The notes under the pieces are model-generated. The model saw only the letters and a list, made by a program, of their open reading frames with translations. It ran no database searches and was not told the origin of the DNA. From Actinomycetales bacterium (GTDB taxonomy: Bacteria > Actinomycetota > Actinomycetes > Actinomycetales > BWSM-131), in assembly GCA_030149025.1 (NCBI GenBank), contig JASBSH010000214.1, positions 1 to 10,722 of the forward strand: a stretch of 10,722 nucleotides of DNA. The letters run 5' to 3'. A program made the translations under genes and the position numbers. Below are positions 1-6,646 of this stretch, piece after piece (position 1 is the stretch's first letter; every line of letters starts with the position of its first letter).

Positions 1-249
1 CGAGCGGGAGCCGATCACGCACGGGAGCCGTGGCGAGGCCATGCCGGCCCTGATATCAGCGAGGGCGAGCACGAGGTGACCCTGCACGAGGTGACCCTGC
101 ACGAGGAGGTGCCGGTCGTCAGCACGGGGGCACGACCCAAGGAGCGTGTGCACCTGGAGACCGAGGAGGCCAGCGAGCAGGAGCAGGTGGGCGCTGACGT
201 GCGCAAGGAGCACGTCGACGTCGACAGCAGCGAGACCGATCGTGTCTAG
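1..249 (+). CDS. DUF2382 (YsnF/AvaK-type) domain protein, C-terminal fragment
   Basis: Frame 1 is open from the window edge to TAG at 247-249, giving 82 residues of a protein whose start lies outside the window. The sequence is highly charged. It contains HEEVPVVSTGARPKERVHL followed by an alternating acidic/basic stretch ending RKEHVDVD, which is the typical pattern of a DUF2382 domain (repeated Val plus Lys/Glu-rich amphipathic strands). In actinobacteria this domain commonly follows a PRC-barrel domain in stress-associated proteins; no catalytic role is established. A 15-bp unit coding EVTLH is duplicated in tandem at 73-102 just before the conserved core, lengthening the segment by five residues. 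The assignment rests on recognising the pattern by eye. Confidence 0.75.
   Translation, partial: RAGADHAREPWRGHAGPDISEGEHEVTLHEVTLHEEVPVVSTGARPKERVHLETEEASEQEQVGADVRKEHVDVDSSETDRV
73..102 (+). repeat. 15-bp in-frame tandem duplication
   Basis: Two perfect back-to-back copies of a 15-bp unit beginning GAGGTGACC (73-87 and 88-102) encode EVTLH twice inside the DUF2382 protein. The reading frame is kept. Confidence 0.9.
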
Positions 250-272
250 CTAGGACCACGCTTCAGAACCAG

Positions 273-325
273 GAGGGCCCTTCCCGGGGGCGCACCGCGC
301 ATCCCTTCCACCCGGGAGGGCTCTC
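273..325 (+). terminator. Hairpin downstream of the DUF2382 gene
   Basis: The arms GAGGGCCCTTCCCGGG (273-288) and CCCGGGAGGGCTCTC (311-325) are complementary apart from one bulge and a wobble, with a 22-nt loop. The hairpin begins 24 bases after the stop codon. No T-run follows, as is common for actinobacterial terminators. It is likely but unproven as a terminator. Confidence 0.5.
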
Positions 326-379
326 CGTCATCTCGCGTCCGGTTCCGAGCGGATCGCCCCTCGATCCCGCCGAATGCCC

Positions 380-408
380 TTGCGTTGGTTACCGGCGAGT
401 AGCATGAT
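380..408 (+). promoter_or_regulatory. Candidate promoter of the acyl-CoA dehydrogenase gene
   Basis: A possible -35 TTGCGT (380-385) and -10 CATGAT (403-408) are separated by 17 bp. The matches to the consensus are only moderate. The first operator-like site lies in the spacer and the second would cover the transcription start, an arrangement that would suit repression. Confidence 0.35.
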
Positions 409-427
409 GGTGTTACTGACAGGTAAC
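388..427. promoter_or_regulatory. Two 16-bp operator-like sites upstream of fadE5
   Basis: Site 1 is GTTACCGGCGAGTAGC (388-403) and site 2 is GTTACTGACAGGTAAC (412-427). They share GTTAC at the left end and GTA-C at the right and start 24 bp apart. Each is an imperfect inverted repeat; site 2 has perfect GTTAC/GTAAC ends. This is the form expected of a dimeric regulator such as a TetR- or GntR-type repressor of fatty-acid catabolism, and it lies 30-70 bp before the start codon. The identity of the regulator is inference. Confidence 0.55.
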
Positions 428-456
428 TCTGCGATCCAGCGCGAAGGGCGGGCACC

Positions 457-2337
457 GTGGGCCACTACAAGCCGAACCTCAGGGACATCGAGTTCAACCT
501 GTTCGAGCTGCTCGAGCGTCAGGAGGTGCTGGGCACCGGTCCCTACGCCGACGTCGACCCCGACACTGCTCGAGAAATGCTGCACGAGGTCGCGCGGCTC
601 GCGGAGAACGAGCTCGCCGAGTCCCTCCTGGACTCCGATCGCAACCCGCCCGTCTACGACCCGAAGACCTATGAGGCGAAGCTGCCGGAGTCGTTCCGCA
701 AGAGCTACCAGGCCTACGTGGACGCCGAGTGGTGGCGCACCGACGTGCCCGCCGAGCTCGGCGGAACCGTCATCCCGCCCTCCCTGCGCTGGGCGATCGC
801 CGAGCTCGTGCTCGGCGCCAACCCCGCGGTGCACATGTACTCGGCGGGCTTCGCATTCGCCAACGTCCTGTACCGGCTCGGCACCGACGACCAGAAGCGT
901 CTGGCCCAGTTGCTCGTCGACAACACGTGGGGCGCCACGATGGTCCTCACGGAACCGGACGCCGGCTCGGACGTCGGCGCCGGCCGCACGAAGGCGGTCC
1001 AGCAGGAGGACGGCACCTGGCACATTAGCGGAGTGAAGAGGTTCATCACCTCCGCCGAGGCCGACATCTACGACAACGTCGTCCACTTCGTGCTGGCCCG
1101 CCCCGAGGGCGCCGGGCCGGGCACCAAGGGCCTCAGCCTCTTCATCGTCCCGAAGTACCACGTGGACCTGACGACCGGCGCCCTCGGCGAGCGCAACGGC
1201 GCCTTCGTCACCAACGTCGAGCACAAGATGGGCCTCAAGGTCTCGACCACCTGCGAGGTCCGGTTCGGCGAGGTGGACGGGATCCCGGCCGTCGGCACCC
1301 TGCTCGGTGACGCGCACGACGGCATCGCCCAGATGTTCAAGATCATCGAGTTCGCCCGCATGATGGTCGGCACGAAGGCGATCGCCACTCTGTCGACCGG
1401 GTACCTCAACGCCCTCGAGTACGCCAAGGAGCGGGTGCAGGGCGCCGACCTGACGCAGGCGACCGACAAGACCGCCCCCCGGGTGACCATCACCCACCAC
1501 CCCGACGTCCGCCGGTCGTTGATGCTGCAGAAGGCGTACGCCGAGGGCCTTCGCGCTCTCGTTCTGTACACGGCGGGCCAGCAGGACATCGTGGACACGG
1601 CTGCTGCCGGCCACGGCGGCCTGGAGAAGCCCGAGGCCGGGTCCGCCGCGGACATGGCGGCCCGCGTGAACGACCTGCTGCTGCCGATCGTCAAGGGGTG
1701 CGGGTCGGAGCGCGCGTGGGTGCTGCTGGGCACCGAGTCGCTGCAGACGTTCGGCGGCTCGGGGTTCCTCCAGGACTACCCCGTCGAGCAGTATGTCCGC
1801 GACGCCAAGATCGACACCCTGTACGAGGGCACGACGGCCATCCAGGGCCAGGACTTCTTCTTCCGCAAGATCGTCCGGGACAAGGGGCAGGCCCTGGGGC
1901 ACGTGGCCGAGCAGATCCAGCACTTCGTCAAGGGCGCCGAGGGCGACGACGTGCTGACCCATGAGCGTGAGCTCCTGGGCAAGGCGCTCGAGGACGTGCA
2001 GGGCATCGTCGGGTTCATGGTGGGCCAGCTGATGGGGTCCGACCCGCGGACGGGCGGCGACGTCACGAACGTCTACAAGGTCGGCCAGAACACCACCCGC
2101 CTGCTGCTCGCTAGCGGTGACCTCGTGGTGGGCTGGCTGCTCCTGCGCCAGGCCGAGATCGCCGCGCGTCGACTCGCCGACGGCGGGCTGTCGGCCAAGG
2201 ACGAGGCGTTCTACTCCGGCAAGGTCGCGGCCGCCAAGTTCTTCGCCCGCACCGTCCTGCCGAAGATCGCCGCCGAGCGGCAGATCGCCGAGGCGACGGA
2301 CAACGAGCTGATGGAGCTCGACGAAGCAGCTTTCTGA
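457..2337 (+). CDS. fadE5: FadE5-type acyl-CoA dehydrogenase
   Basis: The 626-residue protein catalyses the FAD-dependent alpha,beta-dehydrogenation of acyl-CoA, the first step of beta-oxidation. It resembles mycobacterial FadE5 from end to end, with similar length, the same N-terminal pattern (GHYKPNLRDIEFNLFE) and an identical C-terminal ending (ELDEAAF). The flavin-contact motif VLTEPDAGSD begins near residue 163. The segment LYEGTTAIQ places the expected catalytic base at Glu457, and the C-terminal alpha-helical extension of the large ACAD subgroup is present. The GTG start at 457 is preferred because the homologous N-terminus begins there and GAAGGGCGGG lies just upstream as a ribosome binding site. 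The gene appears monocistronic, with paired operator-like sites before it and a strong hairpin after it. Substrate chain length cannot be read from the sequence; FadE5 family members accept a broad range. Confidence 0.93.
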   Translation: MGHYKPNLRDIEFNLFELLERQEVLGTGPYADVDPDTAREMLHEVARLAENELAESLLDSDRNPPVYDPKTYEAKLPESFRKSYQAYVDAEWWRTDVPAELGGTVIPPSLRWAIAELVLGANPAVHMYSAGFAFANVLYRLGTDDQKRLAQLLVDNTWGATMVLTEPDAGSDVGAGRTKAVQQEDGTWHISGVKRFITSAEADIYDNVVHFVLARPEGAGPGTKGLSLFIVPKYHVDLTTGALGERNGAFVTNVEHKMGLKVSTTCEVRFGEVDGIPAVGTLLGDAHDGIAQMFKIIEFARMMVGTKAIATLSTGYLNALEYAKERVQGADLTQATDKTAPRVTITHHPDVRRSLMLQKAYAEGLRALVLYTAGQQDIVDTAAAGHGGLEKPEAGSAADMAARVNDLLLPIVKGCGSERAWVLLGTESLQTFGGSGFLQDYPVEQYVRDAKIDTLYEGTTAIQGQDFFFRKIVRDKGQALGHVAEQIQHFVKGAEGDDVLTHERELLGKALEDVQGIVGFMVGQLMGSDPRTGGDVTNVYKVGQNTTRLLLASGDLVVGWLLLRQAEIAARRLADGGLSAKDEAFYSGKVAAAKFFARTVLPKIAAERQIAEATDNELMELDEAAF

Positions 2338-2363
2338 CGCACCGTCCCCGACAGCGCGTCCGC

Positions 2364-2409
2364 AACGTCCGCGCATGTGCCGGGCCTGACCAGCACATGT
2401 GCGGACGTT
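2364..2409. terminator. Long hairpin between fadE5 and the dioxygenase gene
   Basis: The arms AACGTCCGCGCATGTGC (2364-2380) and GCACATGTGCGGACGTT (2393-2409) pair over 17 bp with one G-T wobble and a 12-nt loop. The hairpin lies 27 bases after the fadE5 stop and ends 25 bases before the next start. It most likely terminates fadE5. Because it immediately precedes the candidate -10 box of the next gene, it could also be an operator. Confidence 0.6.
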
Positions 2410-2422
2410 CTGCCTTTGCGTC

Positions 2423-2434
2423 TACGGTCGTGCC
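2423..2434 (+). promoter_or_regulatory. Candidate -10 box for leaderless transcript
   Basis: TACGGT (2423-2428) matches the TAnnnT form of the actinobacterial -10 element and is followed by exactly six bases before ATG at 2435. No Shine-Dalgarno sequence is visible. Both facts fit leaderless initiation at this ATG. Confidence 0.45.
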
Positions 2435-3217
2435 ATGACCGGACGGATGCCGGCGGTGTATCTCAGCCATGGCGCACCGCCTCTCGCCGACGACCAGCGC
2501 TGGACGGCGGAGCTCGCCTCGTGGAGCGCTCAGCTTCCCAAGCCGGCGTCGATCCTGGTGGTGTCCGCGCACTGGGAGGAGGCGCCGCTGGCGATCGGCG
2601 CCACCCACACCGCGCCGCTGGTGTACGACTTCTGGGGTTTCCCCGAGCACTACTACGAGGTGACGTATCCCGCGCCTGGGGCACCCGAGCTGGCTGCCGA
2701 CGTCCGCAAGCTCCTCTCCAGCCCCCAGCACCCGATCGCCGACGTGCCCGACCGCGGGCTGGACCACGGCGCGTACGTACCCCTCGTGGAGATGTACCCC
2801 GACGCCGACGTGCCGGTGCTGCAGATCTCGATGCCCACCCTCGATCCGGTGCAGCTGCTGCAGATCGGCCGGGCGCTGCGCCCGCTGCGGGACCGGGGCG
2901 TGCTGATCATGGGCAGCGGCTTCACCACCCACAACCTGCGGCAGATGAGCTGGGAGGGCGGACCGGACTCGCAGGCACCCACCTGGTCCGCCGAGTTCGA
3001 CGCCTGGGCCCGCGAGGCGGTGGCCGAACGAGACATCGACGCGTTGCTCGACTTCCTCCACCGAGGGCCGGCCGCGCACGTCGCGCATCCACGGACGGAA
3101 CACTTCGCGCCGCTGTTCGTCGCCCTCGGAGCGAGCCTGGACGACGAGGACGCCGGCCGGTCCGTCATCGACGGGTTCTGGTACGGCCTGTCGAAGCGTT
3201 CGTTCCAGTTCGGCTGA
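2435..3217 (+). CDS. LigB/DODA-type extradiol dioxygenase family protein
   Basis: The 260-residue protein belongs to the class III extradiol ring-opening dioxygenase family, like E. coli YgiD and plant DOPA 4,5-dioxygenase. Conserved histidines are seen in LSHGAPP (His12), VSAHW (His46), GLDHGAYVPL (His111), GSGFTTHN (His166) and TEHFAPL (His223). By comparison with the family, His12, His46 and His166 would bind the metal and His111 and His223 would act in catalysis. The family typically cleaves catechol-type rings, but many bacterial members have no known natural substrate and none is suggested by the neighbours. A longer reading from GTG 2399 was rejected: it adds twelve unconserved residues and starts inside a hairpin. 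ATG 2447 is a possible alternative start. The gene converges with cinA/pncC. Confidence 0.85.
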   Translation: MTGRMPAVYLSHGAPPLADDQRWTAELASWSAQLPKPASILVVSAHWEEAPLAIGATHTAPLVYDFWGFPEHYYEVTYPAPGAPELAADVRKLLSSPQHPIADVPDRGLDHGAYVPLVEMYPDADVPVLQISMPTLDPVQLLQIGRALRPLRDRGVLIMGSGFTTHNLRQMSWEGGPDSQAPTWSAEFDAWAREAVAERDIDALLDFLHRGPAAHVAHPRTEHFAPLFVALGASLDDEDAGRSVIDGFWYGLSKRSFQFG

Positions 3218-3223
3218 CGACGA

Positions 3224-3238
3224 CCGGCCCTCGGCCGG
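3224..3238. terminator. Short GC hairpin between convergent genes
   Basis: CCGGCC and GGCCGG flank a 3-nt loop seven bases after the dioxygenase stop codon. The position between convergent genes suggests a terminator; no T-run follows on either strand. Confidence 0.4.
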
Positions 3239-3272
3239 CCCGGTGACGTCTGGGACCTGCTCGACCGGGAGG

Positions 3273-3791
3273 TCAGCGACCGTTGCCGTGGCGGCCGTTC
3301 ATGTGCTGCAGCAATAGCTGGAGGGCGTGCTGGGTCGTGTCGGCGAGCACGTGCTGGGGGTCACCGTCGTACCGCCGCAGCTCGGTGTACACGTGCTCAC
3401 CACCGGACCCGAGCACCCCGAACCACACCGTGCCCGGCGGCTCGCCCTCCTCCTCCCCGGGGCCGCCCACGCCCGTGACCGCGACGGCGGCGCTCGCCCC
3501 CATGAGCCGCGCGACGCCGGTCGCCATCGCGTGGGCCGCCTGCTCCGACACGACCGGACCGACCGGCACGCCCAGCACCTCGTACTTGACCTGCTCTGCA
3601 TAGGCGACGACACCGCCGCGAAACCACTCCGACGAGCTCGGCGCGGCACTCAGGTGGCTCGCGATCTTGCCGCCCGTGAGCGACTCGGCCGCCGCCACCT
3701 TGATGTTCTCCCGATGAGCCAGCTCCGCGATCTGCTCGGCGGTTGCTATGGCGGGCGCGATCAGCTCATCCGGTCGGTGCATGGGCATCAT
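3273..3791 (-). CDS. pncC: CinA C-terminal domain protein (nicotinamide-nucleotide amidohydrolase)
   Basis: The 172-residue protein is a stand-alone CinA C-terminal domain, the PncC type that deamidates nicotinamide mononucleotide to nicotinate mononucleotide in pyridine nucleotide salvage. The family signatures are in order: AAAESLTGGKIA (Ser37), FRGGVVAYAEQVK, GPVVSEQAAHAMATG, and AVTGVGGPG (Thr106). These occupy nearly the whole length, and no N-terminal molybdopterin-binding COG1058 domain is present, so it is not full-length CinA. The start is taken at the ATG ending at 3791, preceded by an AAGGCGAAG-like stretch; the ATGs just inside it at 3788 and 3782 are alternatives. A longer reading from 3848 adds an Arg-rich stretch that looks non-coding. 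The gene is convergent with the dioxygenase and divergent from the HMA-domain gene. Confidence 0.87.
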   Translation of the reverse strand: MMPMHRPDELIAPAIATAEQIAELAHRENIKVAAAESLTGGKIASHLSAAPSSSEWFRGGVVAYAEQVKYEVLGVPVGPVVSEQAAHAMATGVARLMGASAAVAVTGVGGPGEEEGEPPGTVWFGVLGSGGEHVYTELRRYDGDPQHVLADTTQHALQLLLQHMNGRHGNGR

Positions 3792-3916
3792 CCTGCCGGT
3801 CTCACTTCGCCTTCGCTCTCGGAGTTGGAGGCTGCGACGTAGCGCCACGGGGCGAGTTCATCGGAACTTCATCGCTCGCCGCTGTCTCGTTCCCGCCCGC
3901 CGAGCCTATTCTACGG

Positions 3917-3934
3917 ATACCCCCTATGGGTAGT
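3917..3934. promoter_or_regulatory. CsoR-like metal-responsive operator
   Basis: TACCC (3918-3922) and GGGTA (3928-3932) form an inverted repeat around CCTAT. A/T-flanked C-tract/G-tract inverted repeats of this kind are the usual operator of CsoR/RcnR-type copper or metal sensors. The site lies just upstream of a possible -10 TAGATT (3939-3944), 20 bases before the start of an HMA-domain gene, so repression relieved by metal is a natural reading. No csoR gene is in the window. Confidence 0.55.
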
Positions 3935-3953
3935 CGTCTAGATTGGGTTGATC

Positions 3954-4271
3954 ATGGTTACCACCGCGTTCGCTGTCGAGGGGTTGACCTGCGGGTCGTG
4001 CCTGGCCGAGGTGCTGGAGCAGCTACGCGCTGTCGGCGGGGTCAGCGGGGCGGCCGTCGACCTTGTCGTCGGTGGTCCGTCGCCCGTGGTGGTCACCAGT
4101 GGCACCGCCGTGAGCGCCGGGCAGATCCGCGCAGCTGTCGAGCGGGCCGGCTTCATCCTGTCGGCTGAGGACGGGTGGGCCGGTCGCCACGACCACGCAC
4201 CCGGGCAGCTGTTGGCCGCGCAGGTCAGGGAGCTGGACAGCAACGACGATCTTCTTCGAGGTGTGCGATGA
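3954..4271 (+). CDS. HMA-domain metal-binding protein (CopZ-like)
   Basis: The 105-residue protein has a heavy-metal-associated domain in residues 4-70. Its metal-binding loop is GLTCGSC, with Cys13 and Cys16, and it ends in AAVERAGF, typical of the last HMA helix and strand. Such domains bind Cu(I) or another soft metal and pass it to a partner. After residue 70 an acidic and His-containing tail (GRHDHAPG) continues to a TGA at 4269-4271. ATG at 3954 is preferred over TTG at 3948; no strong ribosome binding site is present and the -10 is very close, so the leader may be very short. A CsoR-like operator precedes it and nhaA follows, probably co-transcribed. The tail may be altered: codon use suggests that the coding phase leaves this frame after about 4240. 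Confidence 0.72.
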   Translation: MVTTAFAVEGLTCGSCLAEVLEQLRAVGGVSGAAVDLVVGGPSPVVVTSGTAVSAGQIRAAVERAGFILSAEDGWAGRHDHAPGQLLAAQVRELDSNDDLLRGVR

Positions 4272-4391
4272 CCGGTTCGCCGACGAGCGCCCGGAGCTGG
4301 ACAGGCCCTCCGGGCGCTCACCGGTGCCGCCACGGCCCCGGCGCTGGAGGGCGAGACGGTCGGCGCCGATGAACGGCGCCGATGCGCATGA
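4237..4391 (+). other. HMA-nhaA junction with shifting coding phase
   Basis: From about 4240 to 4312 the nhaA frame has the high third-position G/C and acidic composition of real coding sequence (FFEVCDDRFADERPELDR). From about 4312 to the TGA at 4389-4391 the HMA frame does (LRALTGAATAPALEGETVG), while the nhaA frame becomes Arg/Pro-rich. One extra base near 4250 and one missing base near 4312 would join HMA to these pieces as a single protein of about 145 residues ending at 4391. This may be a frameshifted C-terminal extension of the HMA gene, a decayed small gene, or a sequence error. I do not recognise the encoded segment. Confidence 0.4.
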
Positions 4392-6285
4392 GGTGACCGC
4401 CCGCCCGGCCGGCCGCCTAGGCGCCGTGCGGCGGTTCGTCGCCACCGAGCACGCCGGCGCCGTGCTCATGCTGGTCGCGACGCTGGCCGCGCTGGGCTGG
4501 GCGAACTCGCCGTGGGGGCGGTCCTACGAGGCGGTGTGGTCCACCCACCTCGGCATCCATCTCGGTTCCGGCGAGCTGACTTTGCAGCTGCGTGAGTGGG
4601 TCAACCAGGGCCTGATGGCGTTGTTCTTCCTCGTCGCCGGTCTGGAGATCCGCCGCGAGTTCGACATGGGCGAGCTGCGCGAACGCCGGCGGGTTGCCAC
4701 CCCGGTCCTGGCCGCCCTCGGCGGGATGGTCGTGCCCGTCCTTCTCTATCTGGCACTGAACGCCGGCCGCCCTACCGCGGTCGGCTGGGGCATCGTGATG
4801 GGCACCGATACCGCCTTCGCCCTGGGCGTGCTGGCCCTGACCCGCGGCGCCTCGGCGCGGGTGCGGACCTTCCTGCTCACCGTCGTCGTCGTCGACGACG
4901 CCGTCGCCCTGACCGTCGTCGCACTGGCCTACAGCCAGGACCTGTCCTGGCCGGCGCTGCTGGCAGCCGTCGCCCTGTACGGACTCGTCCTGGCGCTGCG
5001 CGCGCTCAAGGTCCGAGCCGGATGGCCGTACCTCTTCCTCGGCACCGGGGTCTGGGCGATGACCCTCGCCGCCGGCGTGCACCCCACCGTCGCCGGCGTC
5101 GCCCTCGGTTTGGTGGCCACCGCTTACCCGCCCCGGCGGGAGGGTCTGCGCCGCGCCGGGACCCGCTGGCGCACGTTCCGCATGAACCCCACACCGGCGC
5201 TGGCCCGGCGCACCAGCCGCTCGGTGACCGACTCCCTGTCCCCGAACGAGCGCTACCAGCACCTGTTCCACCCGTGGACCAGCTACCTCATCGTCCCGCT
5301 CTTCGCCCTGGCCAACGCCGGCGTCACCCTGGACGCGCAGACCCTGAGCGGGGCGCTGACCTCCCCGATCACCATCGGGATCGTCCTGGGCCTGGTCGTG
5401 GGCAAGACGGTCGGGATCCTGGGCACCACGTGGGCGGCCTCCCGGATCGGCGGCCTCCCGCTGCCCCTGCCCTGGGCCCAGCTGATCGGGGCCTCGGCCC
5501 TGGGCGGGATCGGGTTCACCGTCTCCCTGCTCATCGCCGACACCTCCTTCACCGGCCCCGCCCTGTCCCAGGCCAAGGTCGGCGTCCTGGCCGCCTCGGT
5601 CCTGGCCGCCGTGCTCTCCTGGACCACCTTCGCCGCCGTGGCGCGGCTGCCGGCGCGGCTGCGCACCGCCGGGGCGGACCGGCTCGCGCCGCCCCTGACC
5701 GACCTGGCCGACCCCGTCGACCCCGACGTCGACCACGTCCTCGGCTACCCAGACGCCCCGGTGACCCTCGTGTGGTACGGCGACGCCCAGTGCCCCCACT
5801 GCCGCGCCGCGCACGCCGTCGTCAGGCAACTGCGCCGGGTCTTCGGGGAGGATCTGGCCGTGGTCTACCGCCACCTACCCCTGCACGAGATCCACCCCCA
5901 CGCGCAGCTCGCCGCCGAGGCGACCGAGGCCGCTGCGGCCCAGGGACAGTTCTGGCCGATGCTCACCACCATCTACGCCCACCAACAGGCGCTCACCGCC
6001 GCGGACCTGACCACCTACGCCGCAGCCTTGGGCCTCGACGTCGAGACCTTCACCGCCGATCTCGAGGACCGCCGCCACGCCCTGCGCGTCGAGCGCGACG
6101 CCGACAGCGCCGACACCTCCGGCGCCACGGGCACCCCCACCTTCTACGTCAACGACCGCCGCTACACCGGGCGGCACGACGTGCCGGCCATGGCCGCCGA
6201 AATCCGCCGCACCCTCCAGATCCAGCGGCTACGCCGGAAGGCCACGACGACCGTCGGCTCAACGCCCGCCGCCACCCTGCACTGA
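4369..6285 (+). CDS. nhaA: NhaA Na+/H+ antiporter fused to a DsbA-like thioredoxin domain
   Basis: The 638-residue protein joins two domains. Residues of about 20-430 form a multi-spanning NhaA antiporter, which exchanges Na+ (or Li+) for H+ across the membrane. The NhaA landmarks are present: Asp147 in GTDTAFALGVLAL, Asp176-Asp177 in VVDDAVAL, and Lys346 in VVGKTVGI, corresponding to E. coli Asp133, Asp163-Asp164 and Lys300. Residues of about 450-620 form a DsbA/Thioredoxin_4-type domain with the active site CPHC (Cys475-Cys478) and the cis-proline motif GTPTFYVN (Pro590). In E. coli NhaA both termini are cytoplasmic; if that topology holds, the thiol domain faces the cytoplasm. ATG 4369 is preferred because the NhaA homology starts shortly after it; GTG 4261 would add an Arg/Pro-rich stretch. 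It follows the HMA gene closely and is probably in its operon. Confidence 0.9.
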   Translation: MNGADAHEVTARPAGRLGAVRRFVATEHAGAVLMLVATLAALGWANSPWGRSYEAVWSTHLGIHLGSGELTLQLREWVNQGLMALFFLVAGLEIRREFDMGELRERRRVATPVLAALGGMVVPVLLYLALNAGRPTAVGWGIVMGTDTAFALGVLALTRGASARVRTFLLTVVVVDDAVALTVVALAYSQDLSWPALLAAVALYGLVLALRALKVRAGWPYLFLGTGVWAMTLAAGVHPTVAGVALGLVATAYPPRREGLRRAGTRWRTFRMNPTPALARRTSRSVTDSLSPNERYQHLFHPWTSYLIVPLFALANAGVTLDAQTLSGALTSPITIGIVLGLVVGKTVGILGTTWAASRIGGLPLPLPWAQLIGASALGGIGFTVSLLIADTSFTGPALSQAKVGVLAASVLAAVLSWTTFAAVARLPARLRTAGADRLAPPLTDLADPVDPDVDHVLGYPDAPVTLVWYGDAQCPHCRAAHAVVRQLRRVFGEDLAVVYRHLPLHEIHPHAQLAAEATEAAAAQGQFWPMLTTIYAHQQALTAADLTTYAAALGLDVETFTADLEDRRHALRVERDADSADTSGATGTPTFYVNDRRYTGRHDVPAMAAEIRRTLQIQRLRRKATTTVGSTPAATLH

Positions 6286-6310
6286 GCCCAAGCTGAGCCC
6301 GCGCTGAGCC
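6282..6310. repeat. Three direct CTGAGCC repeats at 11-bp period
   Basis: CTGAGCC occurs at 6282-6288, 6293-6299 and 6304-6310, exactly one helical turn apart. The first copy includes the nhaA stop codon. The rest of the 130 bp between nhaA and the convergent DUF6458-like gene holds no gene or strong hairpin that I can see. Confidence 0.75.
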
Positions 6311-6415
6311 GGACGTGCCCATGGGAGGCGTGAATCGAGCGATCCGAGCCGCGGCCACCGGTCCCTGGGCGCTCACACCACGTGTCGCCTCTCGCTCGTG
6401 ACGGTGCCGAGGGCC

Positions 6416-6646
6416 TCACGGTGCTGGGGGAGGAGGGTTCCCGGTCTCGCGCCGCTCCACGTACTCGGTGTGACTGGTGTTGCTGCGCTGCGCGTTCATG
6501 ACGAGCGCGAGCAGGATCGCGAGGGCGCCTGCCCCCATGGAGATGTACCCGATGACGGTCAGGTCGACCGCGCTGAAGCTGTCGCGCACGCCGAAGGCGA
6601 GGATGCCGCCGACCACGAGCAGGAAGATGCCTGCACCGATACCCAT
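6416..6646 (-). CDS. Small two-TM membrane protein, DUF6458-like
   Basis: The 76-residue protein starts MGIGAGIFLLVVGGILAF, a first membrane segment at about residues 3-18. After a short polar link (RDSFSAVDL) comes a second segment, VIGYISMGAGALAILLALV. The tail is hydrophilic and ends Pro-rich. This matches the widespread actinobacterial DUF6458 family of small membrane proteins; its function is unknown. The ATG start is supported by AGGAGAGGG five bases upstream. It lies on the same strand as, and 101 bases after, the NHL-repeat gene, and converges with nhaA. The intervening 101 bases contain no clear terminator, so read-through from the NHL-repeat gene is possible. Confidence 0.78.
   Translation of the reverse strand: MGIGAGIFLLVVGGILAFGVRDSFSAVDLTVIGYISMGAGALAILLALVMNAQRSNTSHTEYVERRETGNPPPPAP

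Noticed and set aside
328..2376. Long minus-strand open frame opposite fadE5
   Set aside because: It is an antisense frame that stays open because of high GC. The product is Gly/Val/Leu/Asp-rich without domains, whereas the plus strand encodes a clear FadE5.
4222..4320. Remnant of an IS3-family OrfA C-terminus
   Set aside because: FADERPELDRP faintly recalls the end of such proteins, but the leucine-zipper segment and any OrfB are missing, so the likeness is probably chance.
4268..4372. Separate 34-residue gene between HMA and nhaA
   Set aside because: The ATGA overlaps and GAGG upstream are suggestive, but the product is Arg/Gly/Pro-rich and codon use favours the other frames. It is kept only as a remark on possible coupling.
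4417..5874. Long minus-strand open frame opposite nhaA, and a parallel plus-strand frame at 4596-6296
   Set aside because: Both are GC-driven shadows of nhaA with low-complexity Gly/Gln or Arg/Pro products.
6321..6401. 26-residue open frame starting ATG 6321
   Set aside because: No ribosome binding site of note, no recognisable sequence, and it sits between convergent genes.
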